A DNA stretch of 64,000 bases from Polyangiaceae bacterium (GTDB lineage Bacteria; Myxococcota_A; Polyangia; Polyangiales; Polyangiaceae), in assembly GCA_947475525.1 (NCBI GenBank), contig CANJMI010000011.1, positions 1 to 64,000 of the forward strand. The letters are read 5' to 3'. Under the pieces are notes generated by a model. It had not been told where the DNA came from. It searched no databases and saw only the letters and a list, made by a program, of their open reading frames with translations. The first letter of the stretch is position 1. Each line of letters starts with the position of its first letter. The translations under genes and the position numbers were made by a program. Of the stretch, positions 13,846-21,520 are shown piece by piece.

Positions 13846-15096
13846 ATGCAAAACGCAACAACCCTTCACTGCGACGTGGCCGTCCTCGGTAGCGGTCCTG
13901 CCGGTCTCGCTCTCGCGGCGGCCTTGGCGGAGCGTGGACTGGCGGTCGTTTGCGTCGCGCCCGAACCGCGACGCCCCTGGCTCCCCACCTACGGGATGTG
14001 GGCCGATGAAGAGTCGCTCTTGCCCGCGGGGGCGGTGGCGGCTCGCTACCCAAAGCCGCGTGTGTGGCTTCGAGATGACGAGGGCCTGACGCTCTCCCGT
14101 GGCTACTTGAAACTGGATACGCCGCTCCTGCAGCGGGGGTTGCTCGATCGAGCCGACGCTGCCGGAGTCCGCTTTCTCGACGCGTGGGCCTTCGGAATAG
14201 AACACGTTCCATCGGGAAGCCACTTCGCGACAAGCGCCGGGGTTACCACGCACGCGGCGATCGTCGTGGACGCGTCGGGAGCCGGCTCGACGGCCCTCCT
14301 CCGAGATGGCGCGGACATCGACGCGCATCAGACGGCCTACGGGGCCGTGGTCGAGGTCGTCGAGCATCCGTACCGAGAAGGCGAGATGTCGTTCATGGAT
14401 TTTCGCTGTGTCCCTGGTGCCGATGCGCACGGTGCCCCGTCTTTTCTCTACGTTTTGCCGATCGACGCCCACCGACTCTTCGTTGAAGAGACCTCCCTCG
14501 TGCGCGTCCCCGCTCTTCCGATGGGCGCTCTGAAGGTCCGTCTTGAGGCGCGCCTTCGCCACCTTGGAATTCGCGTTCTCACGGTTCACGAAGAGGAGCA
14601 CTGCTCGATAGCGATGGGCCGTGCGCTACCCACGAGGACGCAACGTCTCTTTGGCTACGGGGCCGCGGCTGCCATGGTGCATCCAGCCACCGGGTACCAG
14701 CTTGCGACCGCGTTGAGGCTCGCTCCCGAGGTCGCGGACGCCCTCCGCGAGGGGCTCGACAGCGGCTCACCTCATGCCGCAGTTCGGTTCGCTTGGGACG
14801 CTCTCTGGTCTTCGCATCGAGTCCGCTCCTGGCACCTGCACCGTTTTGGAATGGCCGCGATGTGCACCCTCGACCTGGCCAACACACAACTTTTTTTCGA
14901 GACCTTCTTCGCCCTCCGACCGAGCGACTACGAGCGCTACCTGGATGGAACGGCGAGCCCGGGCGAACTTTCAATGATGATGCTGCGGCTCTTTCGCTCC
15001 GCGGCCAAACCAACCCAATGGCAGCTGTTCAAACACGGCGTGGGAGCCGGTCGAGCGGCGCTGTGGAACGCCGCCTGGCAAGGAGCATCCGCATGA
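13846..15096 (+). CDS. crtY: CrtL/CrtY-type FAD lycopene cyclase
   Basis: A 416-residue flavoprotein of the lycopene cyclase family. It starts with an FAD-binding VAVLGSGPAGLALAAALAERG (residues 10-30), then has the TYGMWADEE motif near 48, the cyclase-family counterpart of N-Y-G-V-W. FMDFRC, FLYVLPIDAHRLFVEET (residues 205-222) and HPATGYQLATAL (near 280) follow, all in the order expected for CrtL/CrtY cyclases. It forms beta-ionone rings from lycopene ends. The ATG at 13846 is chosen for the AAAGG site upstream; an in-frame TTG lies 15 bases earlier. It begins the right arm and overlaps crtE by four bases. This differs from the heterodimeric CrtYc/CrtYd cyclase of Myxococcus xanthus. Whether it cyclises one or both ends cannot be read from sequence. 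Confidence 0.82.
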   Translation: MQNATTLHCDVAVLGSGPAGLALAAALAERGLAVVCVAPEPRRPWLPTYGMWADEESLLPAGAVAARYPKPRVWLRDDEGLTLSRGYLKLDTPLLQRGLLDRADAAGVRFLDAWAFGIEHVPSGSHFATSAGVTTHAAIVVDASGAGSTALLRDGADIDAHQTAYGAVVEVVEHPYREGEMSFMDFRCVPGADAHGAPSFLYVLPIDAHRLFVEETSLVRVPALPMGALKVRLEARLRHLGIRVLTVHEEEHCSIAMGRALPTRTQRLFGYGAAAAMVHPATGYQLATALRLAPEVADALREGLDSGSPHAAVRFAWDALWSSHRVRSWHLHRFGMAAMCTLDLANTQLFFETFFALRPSDYERYLDGTASPGELSMMMLRLFRSAAKPTQWQLFKHGVGAGRAALWNAAWQGASA

Positions 15097-16199
15097 GCCG
15101 GTCCTACGGTGGTCTGCAACATTCGCCTGAAACGGCCTGGTGCGAAAGCCCCAAGGCTCCGTCTTCCGAGTCTTCCGATCCGCTCGCCGAGGTCGAAAAG
15201 AGAATGCAAGATGCCGCTCTCGCCGTCAGCGCAGATCTCACCAGTGAGATGGCGGTCGAGCATTTGTCGACGGGCGGAAAACGTTTTCGGGCCCGGCTCG
15301 TCATCGACGCCGCCGACGCGCTCGGTGCCCCTCGGCAAGCGGCCATCGGCTGGGCGGCAGCGGTCGAGCTGCTTCACAACGCCACGCTCGTCCACGATGA
15401 CATCCAGGACGGGGACCGGGTGCGTCGCGGCAAAGCCACCGTATGGGCGCGCTACGGCGTCGAGCAGGCGATCAACGCCGGCGACTTTTTGCTCATGCTG
15501 CCCTACCTCGTCGTCACGGAGTTGCCCGTCGAGCCTTCGCTGAAGGCCAGCTTGACGCGCGTTCTCGCTCAGTCGGCGGTGGCCTGCGTGCGCGGCCAGG
15601 TGTCGGAGCTGCAGTTGAAGTCGCTCGAGTTCGTGCCCTGGCCTCGTTACCTCGAAGCGGTCCGCGGTAAGACGGGTGCACTCCTGGCGATGGCCATCGA
15701 AGGCAGCGCGCTCCTGGCGGGACGCTCGTCGAGCGAAGCGGCCGACATCGCGGCTTGTTTTCTGCCCCTCGGGGAGCTCTTCCAGATGCAGGATGACGTG
15801 CTCGACCTTTACGGCGAGAAGGGCCGCTCCGAGCCGGCGAGCGACATCTACGAAGGAAAAATCAGCGCACTCGTGGTGGCTCATCTCGTGCGCTACCCGG
15901 GGGACACCCGCTGGTTACGCGCCCTTCTGAACGCGCCGCGCTACGCCACAAGCTCGAAGGATGCGCAAGAGGCCGTCCAGAGAATTCGAGTCGGTGGTGC
16001 GCTCGCTGACGTCCTTGACCACATCTCCACCATCGAGCGCAAAACTCGCGACTCGTCCGTCCTCGAGCGGGAGCCCGCCCTTAAAAAAACTGCGCTCGAG
16101 CTCTGCCAGTTGGCGCTCAAGCCCATCGCCCACTTGACCGACGTGAGCCTGGCTCACGATGATTCCAAAAAACTTCCGAAGGGTCTTCGTCCATGTTGA
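15093..16199 (+). CDS. crtE: Geranylgeranyl diphosphate synthase
   Basis: A 368-residue trans-isoprenyl diphosphate synthase that makes the C20 precursor of phytoene. The first Asp-rich motif is HDDIQD at 101-106, and the second is QDDVLD further on. GGKRFRARL near 61 and RRGKATVWARYG are further substrate-binding signatures. The N-terminal 30 residues (Ser/Pro/Glu-rich) are an unconserved extension. The ATG at 15093 overlaps the cyclase stop (ATGA) and has AGGAG seven bases upstream. It overlaps crtI by seven bases at its end. The residues before the first Asp motif (NATLV) are small, in line with a chain length of about C20, but that is inference. Confidence 0.88.
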   Translation: MSRSYGGLQHSPETAWCESPKAPSSESSDPLAEVEKRMQDAALAVSADLTSEMAVEHLSTGGKRFRARLVIDAADALGAPRQAAIGWAAAVELLHNATLVHDDIQDGDRVRRGKATVWARYGVEQAINAGDFLLMLPYLVVTELPVEPSLKASLTRVLAQSAVACVRGQVSELQLKSLEFVPWPRYLEAVRGKTGALLAMAIEGSALLAGRSSSEAADIAACFLPLGELFQMQDDVLDLYGEKGRSEPASDIYEGKISALVVAHLVRYPGDTRWLRALLNAPRYATSSKDAQEAVQRIRVGGALADVLDHISTIERKTRDSSVLEREPALKKTALELCQLALKPIAHLTDVSLAHDDSKKLPKGLRPC

Positions 16200-17749
16200 A
16201 TTCATCCAAGGCTCCAGCTGTCGTCGTCGGTGCGGGACTCGGCGGCCTCGCTGCGGCCATTCGATTACGGGCGATGGGGCATCGCGTGGTCGTGCTCGAA
16301 GCGGGCTCTTCGCCGGGCGGCCGCGCGCGCTCGTTCGATCGTGACGGTTACTCCTTCGATGCCGGTCCGACGGTGATCACGGCGCCATACCTCCTGCACG
16401 AACTGTTCGAACTCGTCGGTCGTGATTCGCGGGATTACTTCAAGCTCGTCCCGGTCGATCCTTTTTACCGCGTGCTCTTTTCTGAGGGTGGACACTTCGA
16501 TTACGTGGGCGACGAAGAGCGCTTGCTCGCTCAGATCGAGGACGTGAATCCAGCCGACGTGGACGGCTACCGGCGCATGGTCGCGCACTCGCAGCGGATC
16601 TTCGATGTTGGCTACACTCAGCTCGCCGACAAGCCGTTTACGAGGCTGTCCGACATGCTCCGCATCATGCCCCAGATGGCGCGCTTGAACGCGTACCGCA
16701 GCGTCTACTCGCTCGTATCGAAGTACATCAAGGACGAACGGCTCCGTCAGGTTTTCACTTTTCAACCGCTCCTCGTCGGCGGGAATCCTTTCCATACACC
16801 AGCGATTTACCTGTTGATCCATTGGCTCGAGCGCAAATGGGGTGTCCATTTTGCGATGGGTGGGACGCAATCGATCGTGCGCGGCATGGTGAAGCTCCTC
16901 GAGGAACTCGATGTCGAGGTGAGGCTCGAGACGCCGGTGGAACGGCTCGAGGTCACGGGGCATAACGTCACGGCGGTAGTGACCGCTGACGGCAAGCGAA
17001 CTCCGGCCGCGTTCGCCGTCTGCAACGCGGATCCGTCCACGGTGTACACCCGCCTTCTGGACGCCAAGGACCGCTCGCGGCACTCGGACAAAGCGGTCCT
17101 CGGCAAGCGTCAGTCGATGGGCCTTTTCGTCGGGTACTTCGGAGCTAAAAAAACCTTTCCGGATGTCGCCCACCACACCATCGTCCTCGGCCCGCGTTAC
17201 AAGGGGCTGCTGCACGACGTGTTCGAGAAGAAGACCCTCGCGGATGACTTCTCGCTCTACCTTCACGCCCCGACGCGCACCGATTCGAGTCTCGCACCGG
17301 CCGGCCACGAGAGCTTCTACGTGCTCTCACCCGTGCCCAATCAAAAGAGCGGAATCGATTGGTCGAAGCAGGCGCCCGAGTATCTGGACCGGGTGCTCAC
17401 GCATCTCGAAGCGCGTTGTCTTCCGGGCTTGAAAGCGAATCTCACGACGTCATTTTCGGTCGACCCGCGTTACTTTGAGACGGAGCTTCGCTCGATGGAC
17501 GGCGCGGCGTTTGGCCTTGAACCGCGGCTCACACAATCGGCGTACTTTCGCTATCACAACGTCTCCGAAGACGTCGGGGGGCTGTATTTCGTTGGTGCCG
17601 GCACGCATCCGGGCGCCGGAGTGCCGGGAGTTTTGTCCTCGGCGCGGGTGCTCGAGCGCGTCGTGCCTCGGGGCTCGGAAGCGGTGGCGCGTGAGCTCGT
17701 ACGGCCGTCTACGATTCGCGCGGCTGCAGTCGAACACGGGCTCCCGTGA
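16193..17749 (+). CDS. crtI: Phytoene desaturase CrtI
   Basis: A 518-residue CrtI-type desaturase that converts phytoene to neurosporene or lycopene with FAD. The N-terminal Rossmann motif VVVGAGLGGLAAAIRLRAMG and EAGSSPGGRARSF are intact, DAGPTVITAPYL follows, and the C-terminal motif is LYFVGAGTHPGAGVPGVLSSA. Length and motifs are those of the main bacterial CrtI. Compared with the CrtD-like gene, this one carries the canonical VGAGTHPGAGVPG ending. It starts inside the crtE end and its TGA overlaps the GTG of crtB, so crtE, crtI and crtB are translated as a unit. Confidence 0.9.
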   Translation: MLNSSKAPAVVVGAGLGGLAAAIRLRAMGHRVVVLEAGSSPGGRARSFDRDGYSFDAGPTVITAPYLLHELFELVGRDSRDYFKLVPVDPFYRVLFSEGGHFDYVGDEERLLAQIEDVNPADVDGYRRMVAHSQRIFDVGYTQLADKPFTRLSDMLRIMPQMARLNAYRSVYSLVSKYIKDERLRQVFTFQPLLVGGNPFHTPAIYLLIHWLERKWGVHFAMGGTQSIVRGMVKLLEELDVEVRLETPVERLEVTGHNVTAVVTADGKRTPAAFAVCNADPSTVYTRLLDAKDRSRHSDKAVLGKRQSMGLFVGYFGAKKTFPDVAHHTIVLGPRYKGLLHDVFEKKTLADDFSLYLHAPTRTDSSLAPAGHESFYVLSPVPNQKSGIDWSKQAPEYLDRVLTHLEARCLPGLKANLTTSFSVDPRYFETELRSMDGAAFGLEPRLTQSAYFRYHNVSEDVGGLYFVGAGTHPGAGVPGVLSSARVLERVVPRGSEAVARELVRPSTIRAAAVEHGLP

Positions 17750-18657
17750 CGAGCGCCGTCAACGCGCTTCAGCATGGGCGTGAGAGCCTGCGACGGCACG
17801 CGCGAACGTTCCGCGTGGCGTCGTGGTTTTTGCCCCAGGCGAGCCGTGACGATGCGTCGCTCGTGTACGCCTATTGCCGCGAGCTGGACGATGCGGTCGA
17901 TGAGGCGCCGAATCCCGAAGTCGCGCGGGTGCGCGTTCAGCTCGTCGAACGAGGCGAAGTCGCAGAGGCTTTTCGCGAGGTCGCGGCCAGACGCGGGTTC
18001 GCTCCGGGCATAGCGCAGCACCTGGTGGCGGGGATTCAGTCGGATCTCGGGCTGGTTCGGATCGCCGACGACGCGGCGCTGCTCCGTTACTGCTACCAGG
18101 TGGCCGGCACCGTCGGCGTGATGATGTGCGGCGTCCTCGGAGTGAAAGAGCCGTGCGCGCTGCCACACGCGGTGGACCTGGGCGTGGGCATGCAGTTGAC
18201 GAACATCTGCCGGGACGTGCTCGAAGATGCACGTCTTGGTCGCGTCTACTTACCGGCGAGCCGTCTTCACGCGGTGGGACTCACTCAGGAACAGCTGCTG
18301 GCGGGAACGGCCGAGCCGGCCTCGCTGTCACGCCTCGTGGATGGGCTCCTCGTGCTCGCCGACCGCTATTATCAGAGCGCTGACGCGGGAATGCCCTTCA
18401 TCCCCGCGCGATCACGGCTCGCCATCGTCGTTGCGAGCAAGCTTTACCGGGGGATCGGCGTGCGCCTGAGAAGGCACCATGGTTCGAATCCCCTGCATGG
18501 TAGAACGCGCGCTTCGTTTGCCGACAAGGTGGTCGGCGTGTGCTCAGCGCTCGGTTTCTGGTTCTGGATGAGTTTGTTTTGGCGTCCCGGTTCGCGCCCG
18601 CACGAGCGCGCACTTCATCAGCATTTGACTCAGTTTCCGGGCGTTTCTGTCGATTAA
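17746..18657 (+). CDS. crtB: Phytoene synthase
   Basis: A 303-residue squalene/phytoene synthase that joins two geranylgeranyl diphosphates. The first Asp-rich motif lies in YCRELDDAVDE (residues 43-53), and the second in LTNICRDVLEDARLGRVYLP near 150. RTFRVASWFLP at the N-terminus is also conserved. The GTG start at 17746 overlaps the crtI stop (GTGA); no ATG in frame gives a better start. A hydrophobic C-terminal segment (VVGVCSALGFWFWMSLFW) suggests membrane attachment. The stop is four bases before the carH-like gene. Confidence 0.9.
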   Translation: MTSAVNALQHGRESLRRHARTFRVASWFLPQASRDDASLVYAYCRELDDAVDEAPNPEVARVRVQLVERGEVAEAFREVAARRGFAPGIAQHLVAGIQSDLGLVRIADDAALLRYCYQVAGTVGVMMCGVLGVKEPCALPHAVDLGVGMQLTNICRDVLEDARLGRVYLPASRLHAVGLTQEQLLAGTAEPASLSRLVDGLLVLADRYYQSADAGMPFIPARSRLAIVVASKLYRGIGVRLRRHHGSNPLHGRTRASFADKVVGVCSALGFWFWMSLFWRPGSRPHERALHQHLTQFPGVSVD

Positions 18658-18661
18658 AAAT

Positions 18662-19546
18662 ATGGGCTATCGCATCAAGACCGTGTCCGATTTGACCGGC
18701 ATCCCGAAGAACACGCTCATCGCGTGGGAGCGCCGGTACGGAATCGTCGCCCCCGAGCGGCACGGGAACCAGTACCGAAGCTATTCCGATGATGACCTCG
18801 CCGTTTTGAAGCGGCTGAAGCGGCTCACGGAAGAGGGTTACAAAATAAGCGAAGCGGTCCTGATTGTCCGTCGCCCGGGCCTTGCGTCCGAGGGAGGGCC
18901 GAGCGCGCTCAGCGATCGTTCCGAGTCGGCCTCGCTCGAGCCCGCTCGACGGGACCTCCTGCAGGCGCTGCTCGCTTTTTCGCCACTCCGTGCCGAAGAG
19001 GTGCTCCAGCGCTACGCTTCGTTGCCGTACACGCGGCTCATCGAGGAACTCTATTATCCCGTTCTGCGCGCCGTCGGCGAAGGCTGGATAGCGGGGAATG
19101 TCTCGATGGCTCAGGAACACTATGTGACAGCGTTCTGTCGCGAGCGCTTCATGGCGATGTTGATGCAACTCGGCGCCGTGCGCGGCACTGGACCTCACGC
19201 GATCTGCACGACGTATCCCGGTGATTTGCACGAGCTTGGTGCCATCGGGACGGCGGTGCAGTTGGCGATTTCGGGATGGCGCATCACCTACCTCGGCCCC
19301 AATCTTCCCGCGAGCGAGCTTCACAAGACGAGTCATGCTGTGAAACCCGACTGGGTCTGTGTGTCGATGGTTGTCTCGGCGCCCGAAGCCGCTCTCAGCG
19401 CCTACATCGAGGAGGTCAGTTGTGCGCTCCCGAAGCGCAGTTGGCTGGTGGTCGGTGGTGCGGGCACGAGCGGCTACCAGGGACCGGTGCCGAAGCGTGT
19501 TCTGGTCACCCAGGACTGGCGCGAGTTGATGCCCGAGCCCGCCTGA
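18662..19546 (+). CDS. carH: CarH-like MerR-family B12-dependent light regulator
   Basis: A 294-residue regulator. Residues 3-65 are a MerR-type winged helix (VSDLTGIPKNTLIAWERRYG), and residues 95-290 a helical bundle plus Rossmann-like cobalamin-binding domain. The B12-binding DxHxxG motif is D188-L-H190-E-L-G193, and the adenosyl-cap motif W-x9-E-H is W142...E152-H153, so it should bind adenosylcobalamin. In characterised CarH the dark tetramer represses carotenoid genes and light breaks the Co-C bond to release DNA. The residue after W142 is Ile, where Thermus CarH has His132, the light-state upper ligand. It ends the right arm four bases after crtB, which gives autoregulation, probably through the repeats at 13780-13797. 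Confidence 0.87.
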   Translation: MGYRIKTVSDLTGIPKNTLIAWERRYGIVAPERHGNQYRSYSDDDLAVLKRLKRLTEEGYKISEAVLIVRRPGLASEGGPSALSDRSESASLEPARRDLLQALLAFSPLRAEEVLQRYASLPYTRLIEELYYPVLRAVGEGWIAGNVSMAQEHYVTAFCRERFMAMLMQLGAVRGTGPHAICTTYPGDLHELGAIGTAVQLAISGWRITYLGPNLPASELHKTSHAVKPDWVCVSMVVSAPEAALSAYIEEVSCALPKRSWLVVGGAGTSGYQGPVPKRVLVTQDWRELMPEPA

Positions 19547-19604
19547 GGGGCCATCCTCTCGCCTCGTGCCACGAAAGTTCGCTTGGACATTCGACCCGTC
19601 GAAC

Positions 19605-20618
19605 TCAGAACCAGCCGCTGCGCGAGGGCTCGAGCGCGCCGGCGGCCCACTGCGAATTGAAGAGGCGAATTCCCGTCGAGAACGTGAACTCCGCGAGAAC
19701 CTTCGTGTCCGGGACGAAGGGCATGATGAGCGTGGCCGCGTTGCTCTCCATGAACGCGAAGACGCCGGGTTTGTCGGAACCGGTGAGCACGCGAATTGCT
19801 GTCGCCGCGCCACGTGCAGAGTTGGTCCCGTAGCACCGCACGCGGAGCCACTCGCGAACCTTCTTCGTCTCGCACTGAAGCAGCGTCGAGTTCGTTACGG
19901 TTACCTCTCTGTACTGCCGCTGGTACTCATCCTCGGTGGGGACGTTCGAGCGATCGGGAACCGACGTGCCGTAGGGCGGCTCGCCGGCGACTGCTGGAGC
20001 GGCAGCGGCACCGGACGGCGGCGCCTCGAGGACCACCGAGCCACCGTCGAAGAAACCCTTCACCTCCGACTCCTCGGCGCCCTCGGCCCAGCGCGTCTCG
20101 AAGACGTGCTCGCCGGTCGAGAATCGGAAGATGGCCTTGAGATCGACGCCCGGCTCGAGGCGCATGACGAGGCTCGTGACGTCACCGCTCGAGAACACGT
20201 GGAACGTGTGCTGCATCGTGTCACCCTTGACGACCGTGACCAATTCCGCCGTTCCACGCGCGGCGTTCGTGCCGCGGCAGCTGACGCGCAGCCACTCGCG
20301 GACGAGCCGCGTCTCGCAGTCGAGCTCTTTCGCGCCGATGACGTTGGCCGGGGTAAACTGCGACTTGTACTCCTCGACCGTGGGGACGTTCGAGTGCACC
20401 CCCTTCTTGATGAGCTGCGGCTCCGCGGCCTTTGCCTGGAGGTCGCCCTTGGGCACCTTCGTGGCCGGAGCCGCAGAGCCCGAGGGCGCTTTGCCCGCGG
20501 ACATGGCTGAAAACGCCGGTTTCGCTCCGTCGTTGGAGGCGTCGCTGGTCGACTTTCCCTTTTCCTCGCAACCAAACGCGCCGGCGGCAAGGACGAGAAG
20601 AATGAACTTGTTTTTCAT
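19605..20618 (-). CDS. Lipoprotein with two tandem ~110-residue repeats
   Basis: A 337-residue lipoprotein starting at the ATG at 20618 (MKNKFILLVLAAGAFGC, lipobox AFGC). After a linker rich in Ala/Ser/Pro/Lys, two homologous domains follow: the first from NVPTVEEYKSQF (about residue 75), the second from NVPTEDEYQRQY (about residue 225). Each has Cys-Glu-Thr, V-R-E-W-L-R-V, Cys-x-G-T-N-x-A-R-G and a late FSTG block, so an internal duplication is evident. The paired Cys in each unit may form disulfides. The function is unknown. It converges on carH from the other side. Confidence 0.75.
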   Translation of the reverse strand: MKNKFILLVLAAGAFGCEEKGKSTSDASNDGAKPAFSAMSAGKAPSGSAAPATKVPKGDLQAKAAEPQLIKKGVHSNVPTVEEYKSQFTPANVIGAKELDCETRLVREWLRVSCRGTNAARGTAELVTVVKGDTMQHTFHVFSSGDVTSLVMRLEPGVDLKAIFRFSTGEHVFETRWAEGAEESEVKGFFDGGSVVLEAPPSGAAAAPAVAGEPPYGTSVPDRSNVPTEDEYQRQYREVTVTNSTLLQCETKKVREWLRVRCYGTNSARGAATAIRVLTGSDKPGVFAFMESNAATLIMPFVPDTKVLAEFTFSTGIRLFNSQWAAGALEPSRSGWF

Positions 20619-20854
20619 CAAGGCGAAGCGGGTAACACGAGCATTTGTGTAGGGCAATCTCCCGAGCTTCACCACGAAGACCAGCCAAAGCCTGGCGGTC
20701 GTCGAACAAAACTCTGGAAATCCTTGAAAATCACTCGAAAACCCACACGATCGTCGTCACGGGCTTCGCCAAGCCACGCGGCCTCGCGATGCCGGCCCGC
20801 GATGCCAGTCCGCGAGGTTCCAGCGTGCGCGCCGCTTGTCGGGCGGACGCTCGG
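20619..20854. other. Short intergenic region between two lipoprotein genes
   Basis: About 240 bases between two minus-strand genes; it must hold the promoter of the repeat lipoprotein. No well-formed promoter or terminator was recognised. Confidence 0.3.
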
Positions 20855-21520
20855 CTACTTCGCGGGGGTGAGGCTGTCGACGAGCGCGTCGAAATCTTTG
20901 CGCGCCGCCTCGATGGTCTTCTTCGGTCCGGTCATCTTGAAGAAGTAGTGCTGCCCCGCGTTGATCGAAGCGATCGCGCCGAGGAGCATCCAGCCCGTCT
21001 TCTTTTCGCTCGAGCCGCCCATCATCGGTCCGCCGCCAGCCGAATCCCCTTCGATCTCGACGAGCGTGACCGCGACGTTGTGCGGGTTTCTTTGGCCGGT
21101 CTTCGCCTTCGCTCCCCCGAACTGTCCCTCCCAGCGCTCGATGTTGGCTTGCGCGGAGCCGCCGGCCACAATCACGCTGAGCTCGGCGTCGTCGGTGTCT
21201 CCTTCGGCCCGCGCGATGACGTACGTCGCTTTGCGCATGGCGCTCGCGCTCTTGCCGTCTGTCCACGTGCCCGGCTTCGTCCAGGTGAACTCCGAAGCGT
21301 TCGCTCCGGGGGTCGCGGCAGCGGCAGGTGTTCCGGTCGCGGCTGGATTCGCGTTGGCAGCGTTTGGACTCGCGGGCGGAGCGTTTGGGCTCGCGGGCGG
21401 AGCGTTCGAACTCGCGGGCTCTTTCGGTCGGTCGTCGCATGCGAAGGGCAGTACGGCCGCGGCGCCAATCGCGAGGACGAGTGCGCCGAGTTTGATGCGG
21501 TTTGGAGTTTCTTCAGCCAT
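20855..21520 (-). CDS. Lipoprotein of unknown function
   Basis: A 221-residue exported protein. The N-terminus has a hydrophobic segment (LGALVLAIGAAAVLPFAC) ending in a lipobox-like FAC, then a Pro/Ala/Asn linker with short SPNAPPA repeats, then about 140 residues of globular sequence (FTWTKPGTWTDGKSASAMRKATYVIA ... AELSVIVAGGSA). This part resembles hypothetical proteins in which the protein stability or quality of a sample is assessed by a small alpha/beta domain, but no named family is certain. Its start overlaps the acyl-CoA dehydrogenase stop by eight bases, so the two are co-translated. Why a lipoprotein is coupled to a fatty-acid enzyme is unclear. Confidence 0.68.
   Translation of the reverse strand: MAEETPNRIKLGALVLAIGAAAVLPFACDDRPKEPASSNAPPASPNAPPASPNAANANPAATGTPAAAATPGANASEFTWTKPGTWTDGKSASAMRKATYVIARAEGDTDDAELSVIVAGGSAQANIERWEGQFGGAKAKTGQRNPHNVAVTLVEIEGDSAGGGPMMGGSSEKKTGWMLLGAIASINAGQHYFFKMTGPKKTIEAARKDFDALVDSLTPAK

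Noticed and set aside
12585-13892. 435-codon open frame on the plus strand
   Set aside because: Shadow of crtC. It would also run through the divergent promoter region.
16265-17308. 347-codon open frame on the minus strand
   Set aside because: Shadow of crtI, which carries intact FAD motifs.
18478-18496. tRNA-like GGTTCGAATCC sequence
   Set aside because: It resembles a T-loop but lies inside crtB codons, and no acceptor stem or anticodon arm can be folded around it.
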